DNA of 42,503 bases from CAZWRK01 sp964635875. GTDB taxonomy: Bacteria; Pseudomonadota; Gammaproteobacteria; Burkholderiales; Aquaspirillaceae. Position numbers and translations under genes: made by a program. The stretch spans positions 1-42,503 of the forward strand of contig CAZWRK010000019.1 of NCBI GenBank assembly GCA_964635875.1, written 5' to 3'. Positions within the stretch are counted from its first letter, which is position 1. Each line of letters begins with the position of its first letter. Shown piece by piece: positions 7,711 to 15,654 of this stretch. The notes under the pieces are model-generated. The model ran no database searches and had not been told where the DNA came from. It saw only the letters and a list, made by a program, of their open reading frames with translations.

Positions 7711-8775
7711 CTATATCAGATTATCAAGGAAAATTTGAATCTTTTTAAAATCTTCATCGAAGTTGACTTGTTCTTTGAAATTGCGGCGAACATTTTCGCA
7801 CATTCGATTATAAGCATCGGATTCCCCATAAGCTGTAATTTTTTGAACAATTTCGGAAACCGACAACCCATCAGTATCAATGCAAGTTTGGCCATCGATC
7901 ATTAACTTTTCACCAAGCTTTCCGGCGTAATAAGATTTTTTAGTAATTAGCGGTCTGCCTACCGCGGCACTGTTAAATAAAACATGGCCGTAACCATCAC
8001 CACCGGCTTTGGTATGCCAAATAAAGCGTGAATCACGCATGAATTGCGCAACTTGTCGCGCACCATGTGCCGCCCCATCCCGACATTGCCCGCCATAGCT
8101 TTTAAACTGCCAATCCGGCATTTGCCGTTCAATTTCTTCAAATAAAGCCCAATCCGGAAAATGCTGAAAAACATTCACAAATGAACTGATCCTATTCGGC
8201 GGGTTGTAGTTTGTCGGGTAAAAAATATCAAGTTCAAATTCTTGGTGATATTCAACAAAGTTTATGCCGGCTGGGACTGTCGGGATTTTAGCCGAAGCCA
8301 TTACGTTTTTAACTGTCCCATTTTCTGGGACATTCCAAGCGTTGCCGATTTGATAAATAAACTTTGGTTTTGATGGGTGGATTTCACAAAGCTTTTTAAA
8401 GGGTTCGATATGTGCCGGAATCGACGCAATCACAATGTCGAAATGCCGGTTCATAAATTCATCAAAAGTAATTGCTTTGTTATACAAACCGGAATCAATG
8501 TCTTGGCAATAATAAGTGCCTTTTTCCGGATTAGGGACACCGGTTATAAATTGATTTAACGGGGGTGTCCCATCTTCCGGACGATACCCTTGGTCAAGCG
8601 TCAAATATTGTTGACGCGTTGCGGGATGGTCATAGATCGCCCAATAACCTTTGTTAGCCCAATCGATTCCGATTGGTCGGTATACTGCGCCATGCATACG
8701 ACCTTCGAATAAAAGGATCAAACTGTTTAACAGTCCGGCATGATGAAAGTCGGTAAATACAACGGGCTTATGCAT
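7711..8775 (-). CDS. GT-B-type glycosyltransferase-like protein
   Basis: This 354-residue protein has the shape of GT-B enzymes: an N-terminal half with alternating strands, and a C-terminal donor half. In the C-terminal half GGDGYGHVLFNSAAVGRPLI resembles the nucleotide-sugar binding region, and a later GQTCIDTDG block follows. It lacks a clean E-x7-E motif, so donor and activity are uncertain. It is the last gene of the glycosylation cassette. It overlaps the 8768-9475 gene by 8 nt (ATGCATAA), indicating coupled translation. Inferred role: sugar transfer onto a virion component or onto another glycan. Confidence 0.6.
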   Translation of the reverse strand: MHKPVVFTDFHHAGLLNSLILLFEGRMHGAVYRPIGIDWANKGYWAIYDHPATRQQYLTLDQGYRPEDGTPPLNQFITGVPNPEKGTYYCQDIDSGLYNKAITFDEFMNRHFDIVIASIPAHIEPFKKLCEIHPSKPKFIYQIGNAWNVPENGTVKNVMASAKIPTVPAGINFVEYHQEFELDIFYPTNYNPPNRISSFVNVFQHFPDWALFEEIERQMPDWQFKSYGGQCRDGAAHGARQVAQFMRDSRFIWHTKAGGDGYGHVLFNSAAVGRPLITKKSYYAGKLGEKLMIDGQTCIDTDGLSVSEIVQKITAYGESDAYNRMCENVRRNFKEQVNFDEDFKKIQIFLDNLI

Positions 8776-9475
8776 TGGTGGTTAAATACCTATCTAGTAT
8801 TCCAATAAATACTTCGTGAACCGGAACTTTACGAACCATTTTGCAACGGTGGGCGTACTGGTTAAATTCATCCGGCTTGTAATTTGGTTGGCCGCCATCA
8901 GAAACAAGGCGGAAATTATGGCTTAATCCATTCATGTGATACCAAAACTTTGGGTCAACTGCCGCCGGCTTAATGTTTAAATATTCCAAATCTTTTTGAA
9001 ATTTACCAAAGTGATCGTAAAGCGGGGGATTAGCGCCAAAGAATTCGGTGGTTTGTTTTAAAACAGTTCGGCGAACTAATAAGAAGCAAGGGTGCAAGCG
9101 GGTGCCATCATAAACCCCAATGACTTCATGCCCTTCATTTAAAAGACGTTCGACTTCTTCCCAAAAGCCGGGTTGCGGGAAAAAGTCTTGTTCCAAAAAT
9201 AGAATCCATTCTGCATGAAGCGAATGTTGAAGCGCGGTGTGAATAGCCACATTTCGCCAATCCTGTTCGCCACTAACCGGCCTGTTTTCCATAAATAAAC
9301 ACCAATCGGCAAACATCGATTCTTTGACAAATTCCGAATAATTAAAGCCTTGATGGGTTTTGGTGAAGACAATGTTAATTTGATTGAAGCGGGCGCGTTC
9401 TTCCCTTAAAAATTGACGAAATAAAGGATAGTCAACTGAATCCGGCCAAGCAATGATTACATCGGGTTTTATCAT
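8768..9475 (-). CDS. GT-A-type glycosyltransferase-like protein
   Basis: I choose ATG at 9475 (MIKPDVIIAWPDSV), because it overlaps the stop of the preceding microgene as ATGA; the frame extends to 9526. The 235-residue product has EWILFLEQDFFPQPGFWEEV, an acidic cluster at the end of a strand like the metal and nucleotide-binding motif of GT-A enzymes. A QDWRNVAIHTALQHS helix precedes it. It belongs to the cassette between capsid and connector genes. The acceptor is unknown. Confidence 0.65.
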   Translation of the reverse strand: MIKPDVIIAWPDSVDYPLFRQFLREERARFNQINIVFTKTHQGFNYSEFVKESMFADWCLFMENRPVSGEQDWRNVAIHTALQHSLHAEWILFLEQDFFPQPGFWEEVERLLNEGHEVIGVYDGTRLHPCFLLVRRTVLKQTTEFFGANPPLYDHFGKFQKDLEYLNIKPAAVDPKFWYHMNGLSHNFRLVSDGGQPNYKPDEFNQYAHRCKMVRKVPVHEVFIGILDRYLTTNA

Positions 9476-9564
9476 CCTGTCACTTTCTGATCCTTTGGAT
9501 CGGGGTGCTTTTTGTCCATATCGCATTTACAAGCAAATCCGCAAAGCTTTTTCTTTTTCTTCAT
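9472..9564 (-). CDS. 30-residue Cys-rich microprotein
   Basis: ATG at 9564 gives MKKKKKLCGFACKCDMDKKH and ten more residues, ending at TGA 9474-9472. It has a Lys-rich start and a C-x3-C-x-C cluster. Both ends overlap neighbours as ATGA: its ATG lies in the stop of the 9561-9725 gene, and its stop overlaps the ATG of 8768-9475. That double coupling is the main evidence that it is translated. The function is unknown. Confidence 0.5.
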   Translation of the reverse strand: MKKKKKLCGFACKCDMDKKHPDPKDQKVTG

Positions 9565-9725
9565 GGTAATTTCCTGCGCTTAAAATAGGCAATGACACCT
9601 TTGCCCATAACCTGAAATGAAACAAGTTCCCACCCCTGTTCACCGAAATTGTTTAGTTCCGGGGTGCAATCGATTGATTCTTCGCCCTGTAAATACTTAT
9701 GCCAAAACATATATTCCCATTTCAT
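9561..9725 (-). CDS. DUF4177-like small protein
   Basis: This is a 54-residue frame from ATG 9725 to TGA 9563-9561. It begins MKWEYMFWHKYLQG, then LNNFGEQGWELVSFQVMGKG and AYFKRRK. The pattern Trp-x-Tyr at the start, LN-x2-G-x2-GWELV in the middle and an FKR end is the signature of the DUF4177 group, small proteins of unknown role. It begins 4 nt after the stop of the 9729-10811 gene and ends in an ATGA overlap with the next microgene. Confidence 0.7.
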   Translation of the reverse strand: MKWEYMFWHKYLQGEESIDCTPELNNFGEQGWELVSFQVMGKGVIAYFKRRKLP

Positions 9726-9728
9726 GTT

Positions 9729-10811
9729 TTAGTTGCCCATTAGTTGCTTATATATTAACCTACGCTTTGCAATTCGGGAAGCACTTAAATTGTATTGAAC
9801 AATAACCCGCAAGCAAGCTTGCCTATATAATACTTTGTATTGGTGCATTCCGGGTGTGATTTCAACCCCCCCATTATTTTCAAATTCGAAATAATCAATA
9901 AATCTTTGCCACCACTGAACCCGGCGTTCCCATTCTTTTTGTTCAGCTTCCGATTGACACCATTCTTTTGGCAAAACTGTTTGGGCTTTGGGCGGATCAA
10001 TAAGCCTTCGATCCAAAGCCCGGTCGTATTCATCCCGCAAAACACCTGAAACCCCGGAAGATAATGAACCAACATGTGTCCAAAAAGCCGCACCGTTGAA
10101 TAAATATTTCTGTTGTTGGTAGTGATCCAAGTCGTCCGGGTGGCCGTGGTATTGGGGCAAATAATAAATATAAGCTTCCGGAATCATCCGGCGAAGTTGC
10201 AAAGAAGTATTAACAAAAGTGTCACCATGAATTACTTCGTTTTGAACCTGATAATCCATTAAGTCGTTGATTATTTCGCCTTGCTTCCAAGCTTTAGCCC
10301 GAAAGTTGCGATCGGTTTGTTTTAGAAGTTCGGTTTCACAAAAGAAAAAATTAGGCCAAAAATTACATCCCTGATCGCCTTCACCTTCATAAGCCAAGCC
10401 CCAAATCTGTTTCGCCCGTTCGCTTATTTCCGGATGGCACGAACCACGCTTTGACCCAACGATTTTATATTGGCCTGATTCAAGCAAAGAAAAAGCGTTA
10501 TCGACAATATGCTTTTTAAAGATAAAGCCATCATCTTCAACAAGCATTACATATTTTTCAGTCACAACATCCAAAGTCCGATCAATACAAATTCCATGGT
10601 CGGTTCGAATATCGTTATAAATAAAGGAAACATTGGGGCGCTTGGCACAAATTGCGCGGATATAATCAACAACGTCTTTTTCAGCCGGGGTATTTAAGTA
10701 AACATAAAGCTTTTGGATTTCGTCACCCCAAACATTATCAAAAAACCAAAACCAATAATTCAGCAAGAAGGGATCACCGGGATAAGGCAGTATTGCGGCG
10801 CGTGATTTCAT
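9729..10811 (-). CDS. GT-A-type glycosyltransferase-like protein
   Basis: I choose ATG at 10811, which overlaps the stop of the upstream methyltransferase gene as ATGA; the frame extends to a TTG at 10817. The 360-residue product begins MKSRAAILPYPGDP. It has TEKYVMLVEDDGFIFKKHIV, a strand ending in an acidic DxD-like motif as in GT-A enzymes. A Trp and Tyr-rich C-terminal region follows. It has no signal peptide or membrane segment, so it is cytoplasmic. Donor and acceptor are unknown. Confidence 0.6.
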   Translation of the reverse strand: MKSRAAILPYPGDPFLLNYWFWFFDNVWGDEIQKLYVYLNTPAEKDVVDYIRAICAKRPNVSFIYNDIRTDHGICIDRTLDVVTEKYVMLVEDDGFIFKKHIVDNAFSLLESGQYKIVGSKRGSCHPEISERAKQIWGLAYEGEGDQGCNFWPNFFFCETELLKQTDRNFRAKAWKQGEIINDLMDYQVQNEVIHGDTFVNTSLQLRRMIPEAYIYYLPQYHGHPDDLDHYQQQKYLFNGAAFWTHVGSLSSGVSGVLRDEYDRALDRRLIDPPKAQTVLPKEWCQSEAEQKEWERRVQWWQRFIDYFEFENNGGVEITPGMHQYKVLYRQACLRVIVQYNLSASRIAKRRLIYKQLMGN

Positions 10812-11377
10812 ATCCAAATTATACCGGTTCCGGTTCCTTCCCCTTTAAAGCCGTTTGATTCTTCACGGCCGGCAGTAACCAATTTGTTTTTATATTTGCC
10901 GGCAATTTCTTCCCAAAATTTATAAACCTCAACCAAGGGGTTATCTTTAAGCGCGGCATCATGGAAGGCAATAATTCCGCCTGATTTAACAAGCGGGGCG
11001 TACATTTCAAAATCTTTTTTTACACCTTGATAAGTGTGATCGCCGTCAATAAAAAGAAAGTCCACAAAGTCGCCATTCAAAAGGTTTCGAACTTCATGGC
11101 TGGTCAATTGGTCGTGGCTATCCCCACCCCAAACATAAACTTTAGGATCGTTTTTAGGGATCATTATGCCTTCCGGGTGAAGTTCAATGCCGATTACATC
11201 AGCATCGGGAAATAAGCACCGCCACGCTTCGATTGAATATCCTTGATGAACCCCTATTTCCAAAATAATCTTGGGTTTTATTTTTTCAACTTCGTGGTAA
11301 AGATCGGTAAGTTCCGTTTTATTCTGGGATGCCCGGCAGAAATTCTTTATCCAAACTTCGGGTGTAGAAAACGGCAT
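10808..11377 (-). CDS. Class I SAM-dependent methyltransferase (CmcI/Mtase_24-like)
   Basis: ATG at 11377 gives 189 residues; the frame extends to a TTG at 11455, which I do not favour. Motif I is IILEIGVHQGYS, followed by an acidic strand end in VIGIELHPEG. FVDFLFIDGDHTYQGVKKDF and SGGIIAFHDA match the O-methyltransferase group that includes cephalosporin hydroxylase (CmcI) and macrocin O-methyltransferase relatives. In cell-surface glycan loci such enzymes methylate sugars. Here it lies among glycosyltransferases, so sugar methylation is the natural inference. Confidence 0.75.
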   Translation of the reverse strand: MPFSTPEVWIKNFCRASQNKTELTDLYHEVEKIKPKIILEIGVHQGYSIEAWRCLFPDADVIGIELHPEGIMIPKNDPKVYVWGGDSHDQLTSHEVRNLLNGDFVDFLFIDGDHTYQGVKKDFEMYAPLVKSGGIIAFHDAALKDNPLVEVYKFWEEIAGKYKNKLVTAGREESNGFKGEGTGTGIIWI

Positions 11378-11381
11378 ATCA

Positions 11382-11537
11382 TTATTTTGCGACTTCCAAA
11401 TGGGAAAAAAAATATTTCTGATTCCAGTATATTTGATAAGGTAAAAAGATACCAAATGTGATTATAGTAACTAATGACCAAAGCAAGTTATAAAGAAACC
11501 AATGTAAAAAATTACCGGTGTAATTAACCTTGTTCAT
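11382..11537 (-). CDS. 51-residue single-pass membrane protein
   Basis: ATG 11537 to TAA 11384-11382 encodes MNKVNYTGNFLHWFLYNLLW followed by a hydrophobic segment SLVTIITFGIFLPYQIYW and a short polar end. The segment recalls the repeating N-x-LW-x-LxTxGIxLPY pattern of DUF898-type membrane proteins, but that is only a resemblance. It has a good Shine-Dalgarno (AAAGGA, about 8 nt upstream) inside the end of the 11524-11712 gene, which it overlaps by 14 nt. The function is unknown. Confidence 0.6.
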   Translation of the reverse strand: MNKVNYTGNFLHWFLYNLLWSLVTIITFGIFLPYQIYWNQKYFFSHLEVAK

Positions 11538-11712
11538 TTTTCTTGTCCTTTCCGGGCGGGTTATAAGTTAAGTAAATGCGGCAAATTGAAACTAAACTAA
11601 AATGATTAAAAATAATCCGCATCACTTCCTTAATTTGGGCAATAGAAATTGATTCCTTTTTGCCTTCATGTTTTGCGACTATTTCGGCTACTTTGTTTAA
11701 ATCGACTGCCAT
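11524..11712 (-). CDS. Small protein, function unknown
   Basis: ATG at 11712 gives 62 residues, MAVDLNKVAEIVAKHEGKK..., predicted helical with a hydrophobic patch (MRIIFNHFSLVSICRIYL). The frame runs back to a GTG at 11736 inside the end of the upstream methyltransferase gene, and that start is possible. It overlaps the membrane microprotein gene downstream. No family is recognised. Confidence 0.55.
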   Translation of the reverse strand: MAVDLNKVAEIVAKHEGKKESISIAQIKEVMRIIFNHFSLVSICRIYLTYNPPGKDKKNEQG

Positions 11713-11728
11713 ATCGTTTTCTATATTA

Positions 11729-12436
11729 TTATTCACCTAATTTATACCTTTTTTCCACTTCCGGCTTATTCCATTGATGGTCTTCCGGATGGGGCTTGTA
11801 AAAGCCTGTCAAACCACGGGGTGTTGAAAAATGAATTGGTCTTAAAGTTCCGCTAACAACTGATTCACGAATAACTTCCGGTACAGTTCCAAAAGGCCAA
11901 GCAAAGCCGTGATCGGCATTATCAATTTGATGCATGTGTCTGTGAAGATCGTGAATAAAAATAAATCCACCGGGTTCCAAATAATCCACATACTTTACTA
12001 ATTCTTCAAAGCGGGTTTGTGGTTCAGTGTCCAAAAGGATTAATTTATATTTCTTATCGCCGGGGGTAAAAGTGGCGGCATCGCCAAGATGGCAAGTAAC
12101 AATTTGTTGCAAACCTACCCGGTGAATGTTTTGTTTTGCCCTTGCGTGGATTTCGGGTAAGAATTCGATTGTGTCCAAATAGCCTTTGTTATTTTGTTTT
12201 AAAGCCATTCCCATATAAGTTGCACCAACACCCCAATGGGTACCGGTTTCCAATATGTGATCCGGTTTTAAAAGTCTGGCTAAAGCAAATAAGAATTCGC
12301 CGGTTTCAACTTCAATGCCGGCATCATTAAAAGAAATAAAAGTTGGAAGTGAAGGATCAAATGGTTTATCCCATGCGCCTTCGTTGTGAAGCTGAAATTC
12401 CGGATTTAATTCTAATATTTTTTTTGTGATGTCCAT
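11729..12436 (-). CDS. Class I SAM-dependent methyltransferase-like protein
   Basis: This 235-residue protein has motif I DHILETGTHWGVGATYMG, a post-I acidic strand in LDTIEFLPEIHARAK, and the motif IV-like YKLILLDTEPQTRFEELVKY with PGGFIFIHDLHRHMH. This is the same broad O-methyltransferase or cephalosporin-hydroxylase group as 10808-11377, but not a close copy. AAGGA lies about 7 nt before ATG at 12436. It probably modifies sugars or glycosylated acceptors together with the neighbouring transferases. Confidence 0.72.
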   Translation of the reverse strand: MDITKKILELNPEFQLHNEGAWDKPFDPSLPTFISFNDAGIEVETGEFLFALARLLKPDHILETGTHWGVGATYMGMALKQNNKGYLDTIEFLPEIHARAKQNIHRVGLQQIVTCHLGDAATFTPGDKKYKLILLDTEPQTRFEELVKYVDYLEPGGFIFIHDLHRHMHQIDNADHGFAWPFGTVPEVIRESVVSGTLRPIHFSTPRGLTGFYKPHPEDHQWNKPEVEKRYKLGE

Positions 12437-12787
12437 TTATTTTCCTTTTTTGGGTTCTTCTGGCAAGCCTTCGGTTTGTTCTTTAATGGTGGCGGATTCG
12501 CTAGGTTTAGAATCTTCTTTAGGTGGGGTTGGAAGTCCGGTTTCAGTTTTTGGCTTTTTAAGTGAAGGGTGCAAATCCATCATTAAGATAATATCGTAAA
12601 ACTTGGCATAAGCTGAACCACCGGCGCCGCCCGGAACTGTTGGGATTTGTTTGCCATATTCAGTTGGGAAATACTGAACATTTAAAACTTCGGTGAATCC
12701 CTGCCTTCCGGCAAGGGTTAATAAACCGTTAATGGTTACTTCTAATTTCTGTACTGGTGTGCTGTCTGCAACAAAAGCTTTAGCCAT
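12437..12787 (-). CDS. Protein of unknown function with its own promoter
   Basis: This 116-residue protein begins MAKAFVADSTPVQKLEVTIN and has a probable small beta domain (about residues 1-75), including a Gly-rich turn (VPGGAGGSAY). A Pro, Lys and Glu-rich disordered tail follows. The beta domain and separate strong promoter would fit a small virion protein, such as a decoration protein or glycosylation target, but this is speculation. It lies inside the glycosylation cassette. ATG at 12787 has no Shine-Dalgarno and sits 7 nt after the -10 box. Confidence 0.6.
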   Translation of the reverse strand: MAKAFVADSTPVQKLEVTINGLLTLAGRQGFTEVLNVQYFPTEYGKQIPTVPGGAGGSAYAKFYDIILMMDLHPSLKKPKTETGLPTPPKEDSKPSESATIKEQTEGLPEEPKKGK

Positions 12788-12794
12788 AATTGAT

Positions 12795-12823
12795 ATGTTA
12801 AGTATTTGTTATCAATTTGTCAA
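12795..12823 (-). promoter_or_regulatory. Strong promoter, leaderless start for 12437-12787
   Basis: On the minus strand: consensus TTGACA (12823-12818), 17-nt spacer, TAACAT (12800-12795), then 7 nt to ATG at 12787. It contains AACAAATACTT at 12810-12800. It lies over the stop of the preceding gene. Confidence 0.75.
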
Positions 12824-13811
12824 GTGTTACTTTCCAAAGTTTCTTTATTTCCGGTTTTCCGAATAAGCGAATAGCAGTCTGTCGGCCGTGTTCACCGATC
12901 GCTTTGGCGGTATCGTGGTGATCCAATAAGAATGCGATTTTATCGGACAGTTCGTTTAAATTATCAGACCAAAAGCCATTTGAAGCATTGGCAATTATTT
13001 CCGGAATTTCATAAACATTGCCGGCAAGATTTAATGAATTACCATAAGCCGATCCAAGGGCAACAATCGGAATGCCGGTCATCATCGCTTCAATAAAATT
13101 CAAAGTATAAGAAGCCGGTTGTGTGCCGGTATAGATATAAACCCGACTATCCCGCATTTTCTGTTTCATTTGTTCATAAGTCATAAATCCGCCGTTTAAT
13201 CCGGCGCTTCCTTCGTTACTTGGCCCAAAAACGTGCGTAATTTCGGGATTTCTTGAAGCTAAAGTGACAAATGCATCATAATTGCAGTACTGCCCCCGGT
13301 TCTTCATATTTTGGGCAAAAGTTATCACTTCCCGGTTCATACCATTCCAAAATCGAAATTCTTCCGGGTCTTTATAAAAGCGAATCACGGCATCGGCACC
13401 AATATTGTCTTGAATATTATGTTCCATTGGGGAATAACGAATAATCTTTAATCCTTCTTGACGATACTTCCAAAGCCGGCGTTCTAAAGCCGGGGTTGAT
13501 TGTCCGATTGTGCGCCAAATCACGGTTTTGTGTTTCATGTTTTCCCAATTGGCTTCAATCCATTCCGGTAAATGCATAATGACAATGACATCAAAGCGGT
13601 CAAAGAATTCTTTGGGTATGGCGTTGCGATCCGGGGCAATTGATAAAAGTTCGGGGTCAACTTGCTTATTCAAACCCGGGCGAATAGGATCAACCGGTTT
13701 TTGGGGATCGATATAGGAACCAAGGGAAAAATAATCAATGCCAAGTTCTTCAAATAACTTTAATTCGTCATATTCAAGTATTGCGTGGCATGAAAGGTAT
13801 AAAAGCTTCAT
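12798..13811 (-). CDS. GT-B glycosyltransferase, degenerate catalytic motif
   Basis: This 337-residue protein begins MKLLYLSCHAILEYDELKLF. It has two Rossmann-like halves. The donor half contains SRVYIYTGTQPASYTLNFIE and AMMTGIPIVALGSAYGN, the GT4 donor-site layout. The first Glu of the E-x7-E motif is replaced by Ala, while the second Glu (FIEAM) remains. It may be a divergent or impaired enzyme. It has its own promoter at 13821-13849 and precedes the 116-residue protein gene. Confidence 0.65.
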   Translation of the reverse strand: MKLLYLSCHAILEYDELKLFEELGIDYFSLGSYIDPQKPVDPIRPGLNKQVDPELLSIAPDRNAIPKEFFDRFDVIVIMHLPEWIEANWENMKHKTVIWRTIGQSTPALERRLWKYRQEGLKIIRYSPMEHNIQDNIGADAVIRFYKDPEEFRFWNGMNREVITFAQNMKNRGQYCNYDAFVTLASRNPEITHVFGPSNEGSAGLNGGFMTYEQMKQKMRDSRVYIYTGTQPASYTLNFIEAMMTGIPIVALGSAYGNSLNLAGNVYEIPEIIANASNGFWSDNLNELSDKIAFLLDHHDTAKAIGEHGRQTAIRLFGKPEIKKLWKVTLDKLITNT

Positions 13812-13820
13812 TCGTTTATT

Positions 13821-13849
13821 ATGTTAAGTATTTGTTGCCGATTTGTCAA
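13821..13849 (-). promoter_or_regulatory. Strong promoter for 12798-13811
   Basis: On the minus strand: TTGACA (13849-13844), 17-nt spacer, TAACAT (13826-13821), then 9 nt to ATG at 13811, leaving a leader of only about 2-3 nt. It shares TTGACAAAT and AACAAATACTT (13836-13826) with the promoter at 12795-12823. Confidence 0.75.
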
Positions 13850-14079
13850 TTGGGTCTAAGCATGCCGGCAACCGGCGGCAGACACATTAAGCGACTTTGA
13901 TTCATAAGATTATTAATTTGGGTTTTACTGTAGGTGTGGGGATATAAAACAATGCTGTCGCACCTTTTACACCACCAATAATTTTTCCCGGGAATAGGAA
14001 TCTTGCGAATATCTTTTGGATTGGTTAGTTCGAAATAATGCGGCCGTTTTTCGACCGGTGCTTTACTGCGTCTTGGCAT
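13846..14079 (-). CDS. Small Cys-pair (probable zinc-binding) protein
   Basis: ATG at 14079 gives 77 residues, MPRRSKAPVEKRPHYFELTN.... It has a basic start, a WWCKRCDSIVLYPHTY knuckle and one further Cys near the end. Only one clear C-x2-C pair is visible, so zinc binding may need His or dimerisation. The gene overlaps the end of the upstream glycosyltransferase by 17 nt. Its stop overlaps the -35 of the promoter for the next gene. Confidence 0.55.
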   Translation of the reverse strand: MPRRSKAPVEKRPHYFELTNPKDIRKIPIPGKNYWWCKRCDSIVLYPHTYSKTQINNLMNQSRLMCLPPVAGMLRPN

Positions 14080-15193
14080 ATCCACCCCTTTCTATTTCTT
14101 CAAGTCTAGCTTTCATTAAAGCACCAACTGTTTTAAAAGAAAACTTATTAATCACGGTTTGTTTGGCGGCAAGTCCGATTTCCCTTGCTTTGTCCTGATT
14201 CTGATAAACAAAGCGCATTTTCTGGCGTAACACTTCGATGTCACATTCTGCCCACTTTTGATCCGGTGTGTACCACTGTTTATTGCGGTTGTTTGCCTGT
14301 AATTGAACTAACTGGTAAGGTACCAAAAGGGCATCTTTTTGATCGGTTAAATATTCATGGATGCCCCCGCATGAAGTCGAAATAATAGGATGACCGGTAA
14401 GCATTGCTTCCATTTGTGGTATTCCCCAACCTTCCCCGCGATGGGCTGAAACAAAGCAATCGAATGTATTATGAAAACGATAAACTTGGTGGCGATCCAT
14501 AAGGTTGGTGTAAATATAAACCTTCGGGTACTTTTGCAGATTTAGCCCGGCTTTTACCCTTCTGATATGGTTTCTAATTTCAACTTTCTTTTCCGGGGTA
14601 AAGTTATCAATATAAGTCTTAATTGCCAACATCACATTTTCGTTGTTTTGAAATTCAAGATAAAAAGCTTTTAATAAAGCTGTTGGGTTTTTGCGTTCAG
14701 TCCATTCAAAGATCGAATAAAACTTAAAGGTGTTTTGATCCGGAATAATATAAGGATCGGCAATAGGTGCCACAATATCAATTGCTTCCGGAATTATATA
14801 TATTGGCTTCGTAATCCCGGCATTTCGCATAGATTGGGCATTAAATTTGCTTCCTGTCCATATTTCATCCATCAATTGCAGATTTAAAGCAAAATCAAGC
14901 GGCACTTTGTCGGTTTCCCAAAAAGCCCGGCCGATGTGATACTTGCCGGGTTCCATGTACTGCTTATAAACATTTGGGGTAGTGTGAAGAATCTGAATCT
15001 TATAATCAATCGGATTGTCTTGAAGCGAAACGCAAAGTTCCCCTAGTCTGCCGAAGTTGGCAATTTCTAAGGTGTATTTAGGGATTTGGGTTTTAACGCC
15101 AATACCCGCCCCGTGTAAGGCGGCTATATCGTGCCTATTTGCTTCACCATATCCCGAATAATCGGTGGCGGAACCTGTATATTTTACGTTCAT
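14063..15193 (-). CDS. GT4-family glycosyltransferase
   Basis: I choose ATG at 15193 (376 residues, MNVKYTGSATDYSGYGEANR); the frame runs back to a TTG inside a terminator, which I reject. The donor half has DCFVSAHRGEGWGIPQMEAM, containing a complete E-x7-E motif, then LTGHPIISTSCGGIHEYL. These are the GT4 nucleotide-sugar binding and catalytic features. It has no membrane segment. It would transfer an activated sugar to an unknown acceptor. The upstream terminator at 15204-15230 should reduce its expression relative to the genes before it. Confidence 0.85.
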   Translation of the reverse strand: MNVKYTGSATDYSGYGEANRHDIAALHGAGIGVKTQIPKYTLEIANFGRLGELCVSLQDNPIDYKIQILHTTPNVYKQYMEPGKYHIGRAFWETDKVPLDFALNLQLMDEIWTGSKFNAQSMRNAGITKPIYIIPEAIDIVAPIADPYIIPDQNTFKFYSIFEWTERKNPTALLKAFYLEFQNNENVMLAIKTYIDNFTPEKKVEIRNHIRRVKAGLNLQKYPKVYIYTNLMDRHQVYRFHNTFDCFVSAHRGEGWGIPQMEAMLTGHPIISTSCGGIHEYLTDQKDALLVPYQLVQLQANNRNKQWYTPDQKWAECDIEVLRQKMRFVYQNQDKAREIGLAAKQTVINKFSFKTVGALMKARLEEIERGGYAKTQ

Positions 15194-15203
15194 GGTCGGT
15201 TTC

Positions 15204-15230
15204 AAAAAGCCGGGGATATTTCACCCCGGC
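15204..15230 (-). terminator. Intrinsic terminator upstream of the GT4 gene
   Basis: The minus strand reads GCCGGGG, 8-nt loop, CCCCGGC, then TTTTT: a perfect 7-bp GC stem and a U run. It lies between the zinc-ribbon gene ending at 15238 and the GT4 gene starting at 15193, so it probably attenuates transcription into the rest of the cassette. Confidence 0.85.
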
Positions 15231-15237
15231 CATTGCT

Positions 15238-15444
15238 TTATAAAGCAACAAAGTTTTCTTCCCTTGTTGTCTGTGTTTTACCACATGCACAAGTTACGGA
15301 TTTACCAACTTCTTTTTTGTCGCTGGTGAAAGCCGGATTAGTGCAACCATCGCAAAGATATTTAAACTTATGCTTTGGTTCTTCTTGTTTTGGGGTACTT
15401 TTAACATCAGCTTCAACGGCTGTGTCTTCGGATTTATTTACCAT
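15238..15444 (-). CDS. Small zinc-ribbon protein
   Basis: ATG at 15444 (68 residues, MVNKSEDTAVEADVKS) is fixed by AAGGGGGTGA about 9 nt upstream; the frame itself extends further. The acidic start is followed by LCDGCTNPAF and VTCACGKTQ, a C-x2-C plus C-x-C zinc-ribbon layout. It overlaps the end of the 15434-15634 gene and is followed by an intrinsic terminator. The strong ribosome site suggests high expression. The function is unknown. Confidence 0.7.
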   Translation of the reverse strand: MVNKSEDTAVEADVKSTPKQEEPKHKFKYLCDGCTNPAFTSDKKEVGKSVTCACGKTQTTREENFVAL

Positions 15445-15634
15445 TTTCGGAATCACCCCCTTCTTCCTTATTATCATCCTTTTCTTCTTCTTTTTCCAAA
15501 GGATCGGGATTGTATAGCTGAACAACAAAATTATCAGCTTCTTCGGATAATACCGTTAAGCTATTATATTTGCGGCCTGTTTCTTTGTTAAGTTTTGCAA
15601 TCTTAACAATGACTGTTTCGTTTTGTTCGTCCAT
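15434..15634 (-). CDS. Small acidic protein
   Basis: ATG at 15634 (66 residues, MDEQNETVIVKIAKLN) follows AAAGGGGGTGA. It has a short beta region, then a strongly acidic Glu and Asp-rich tail after residue 45. No family is recognised. It is coupled by overlap to the zinc-ribbon gene. Its leader is nearly the same as that of the major capsid gene, so it could be abundant. Confidence 0.65.
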   Translation of the reverse strand: MDEQNETVIVKIAKLNKETGRKYNSLTVLSEEADNFVVQLYNPDPLEKEEEKDDNKEEGGDSENGK

Positions 15635-15654
15635 TTGTGTCACCCCCTTTCTTT

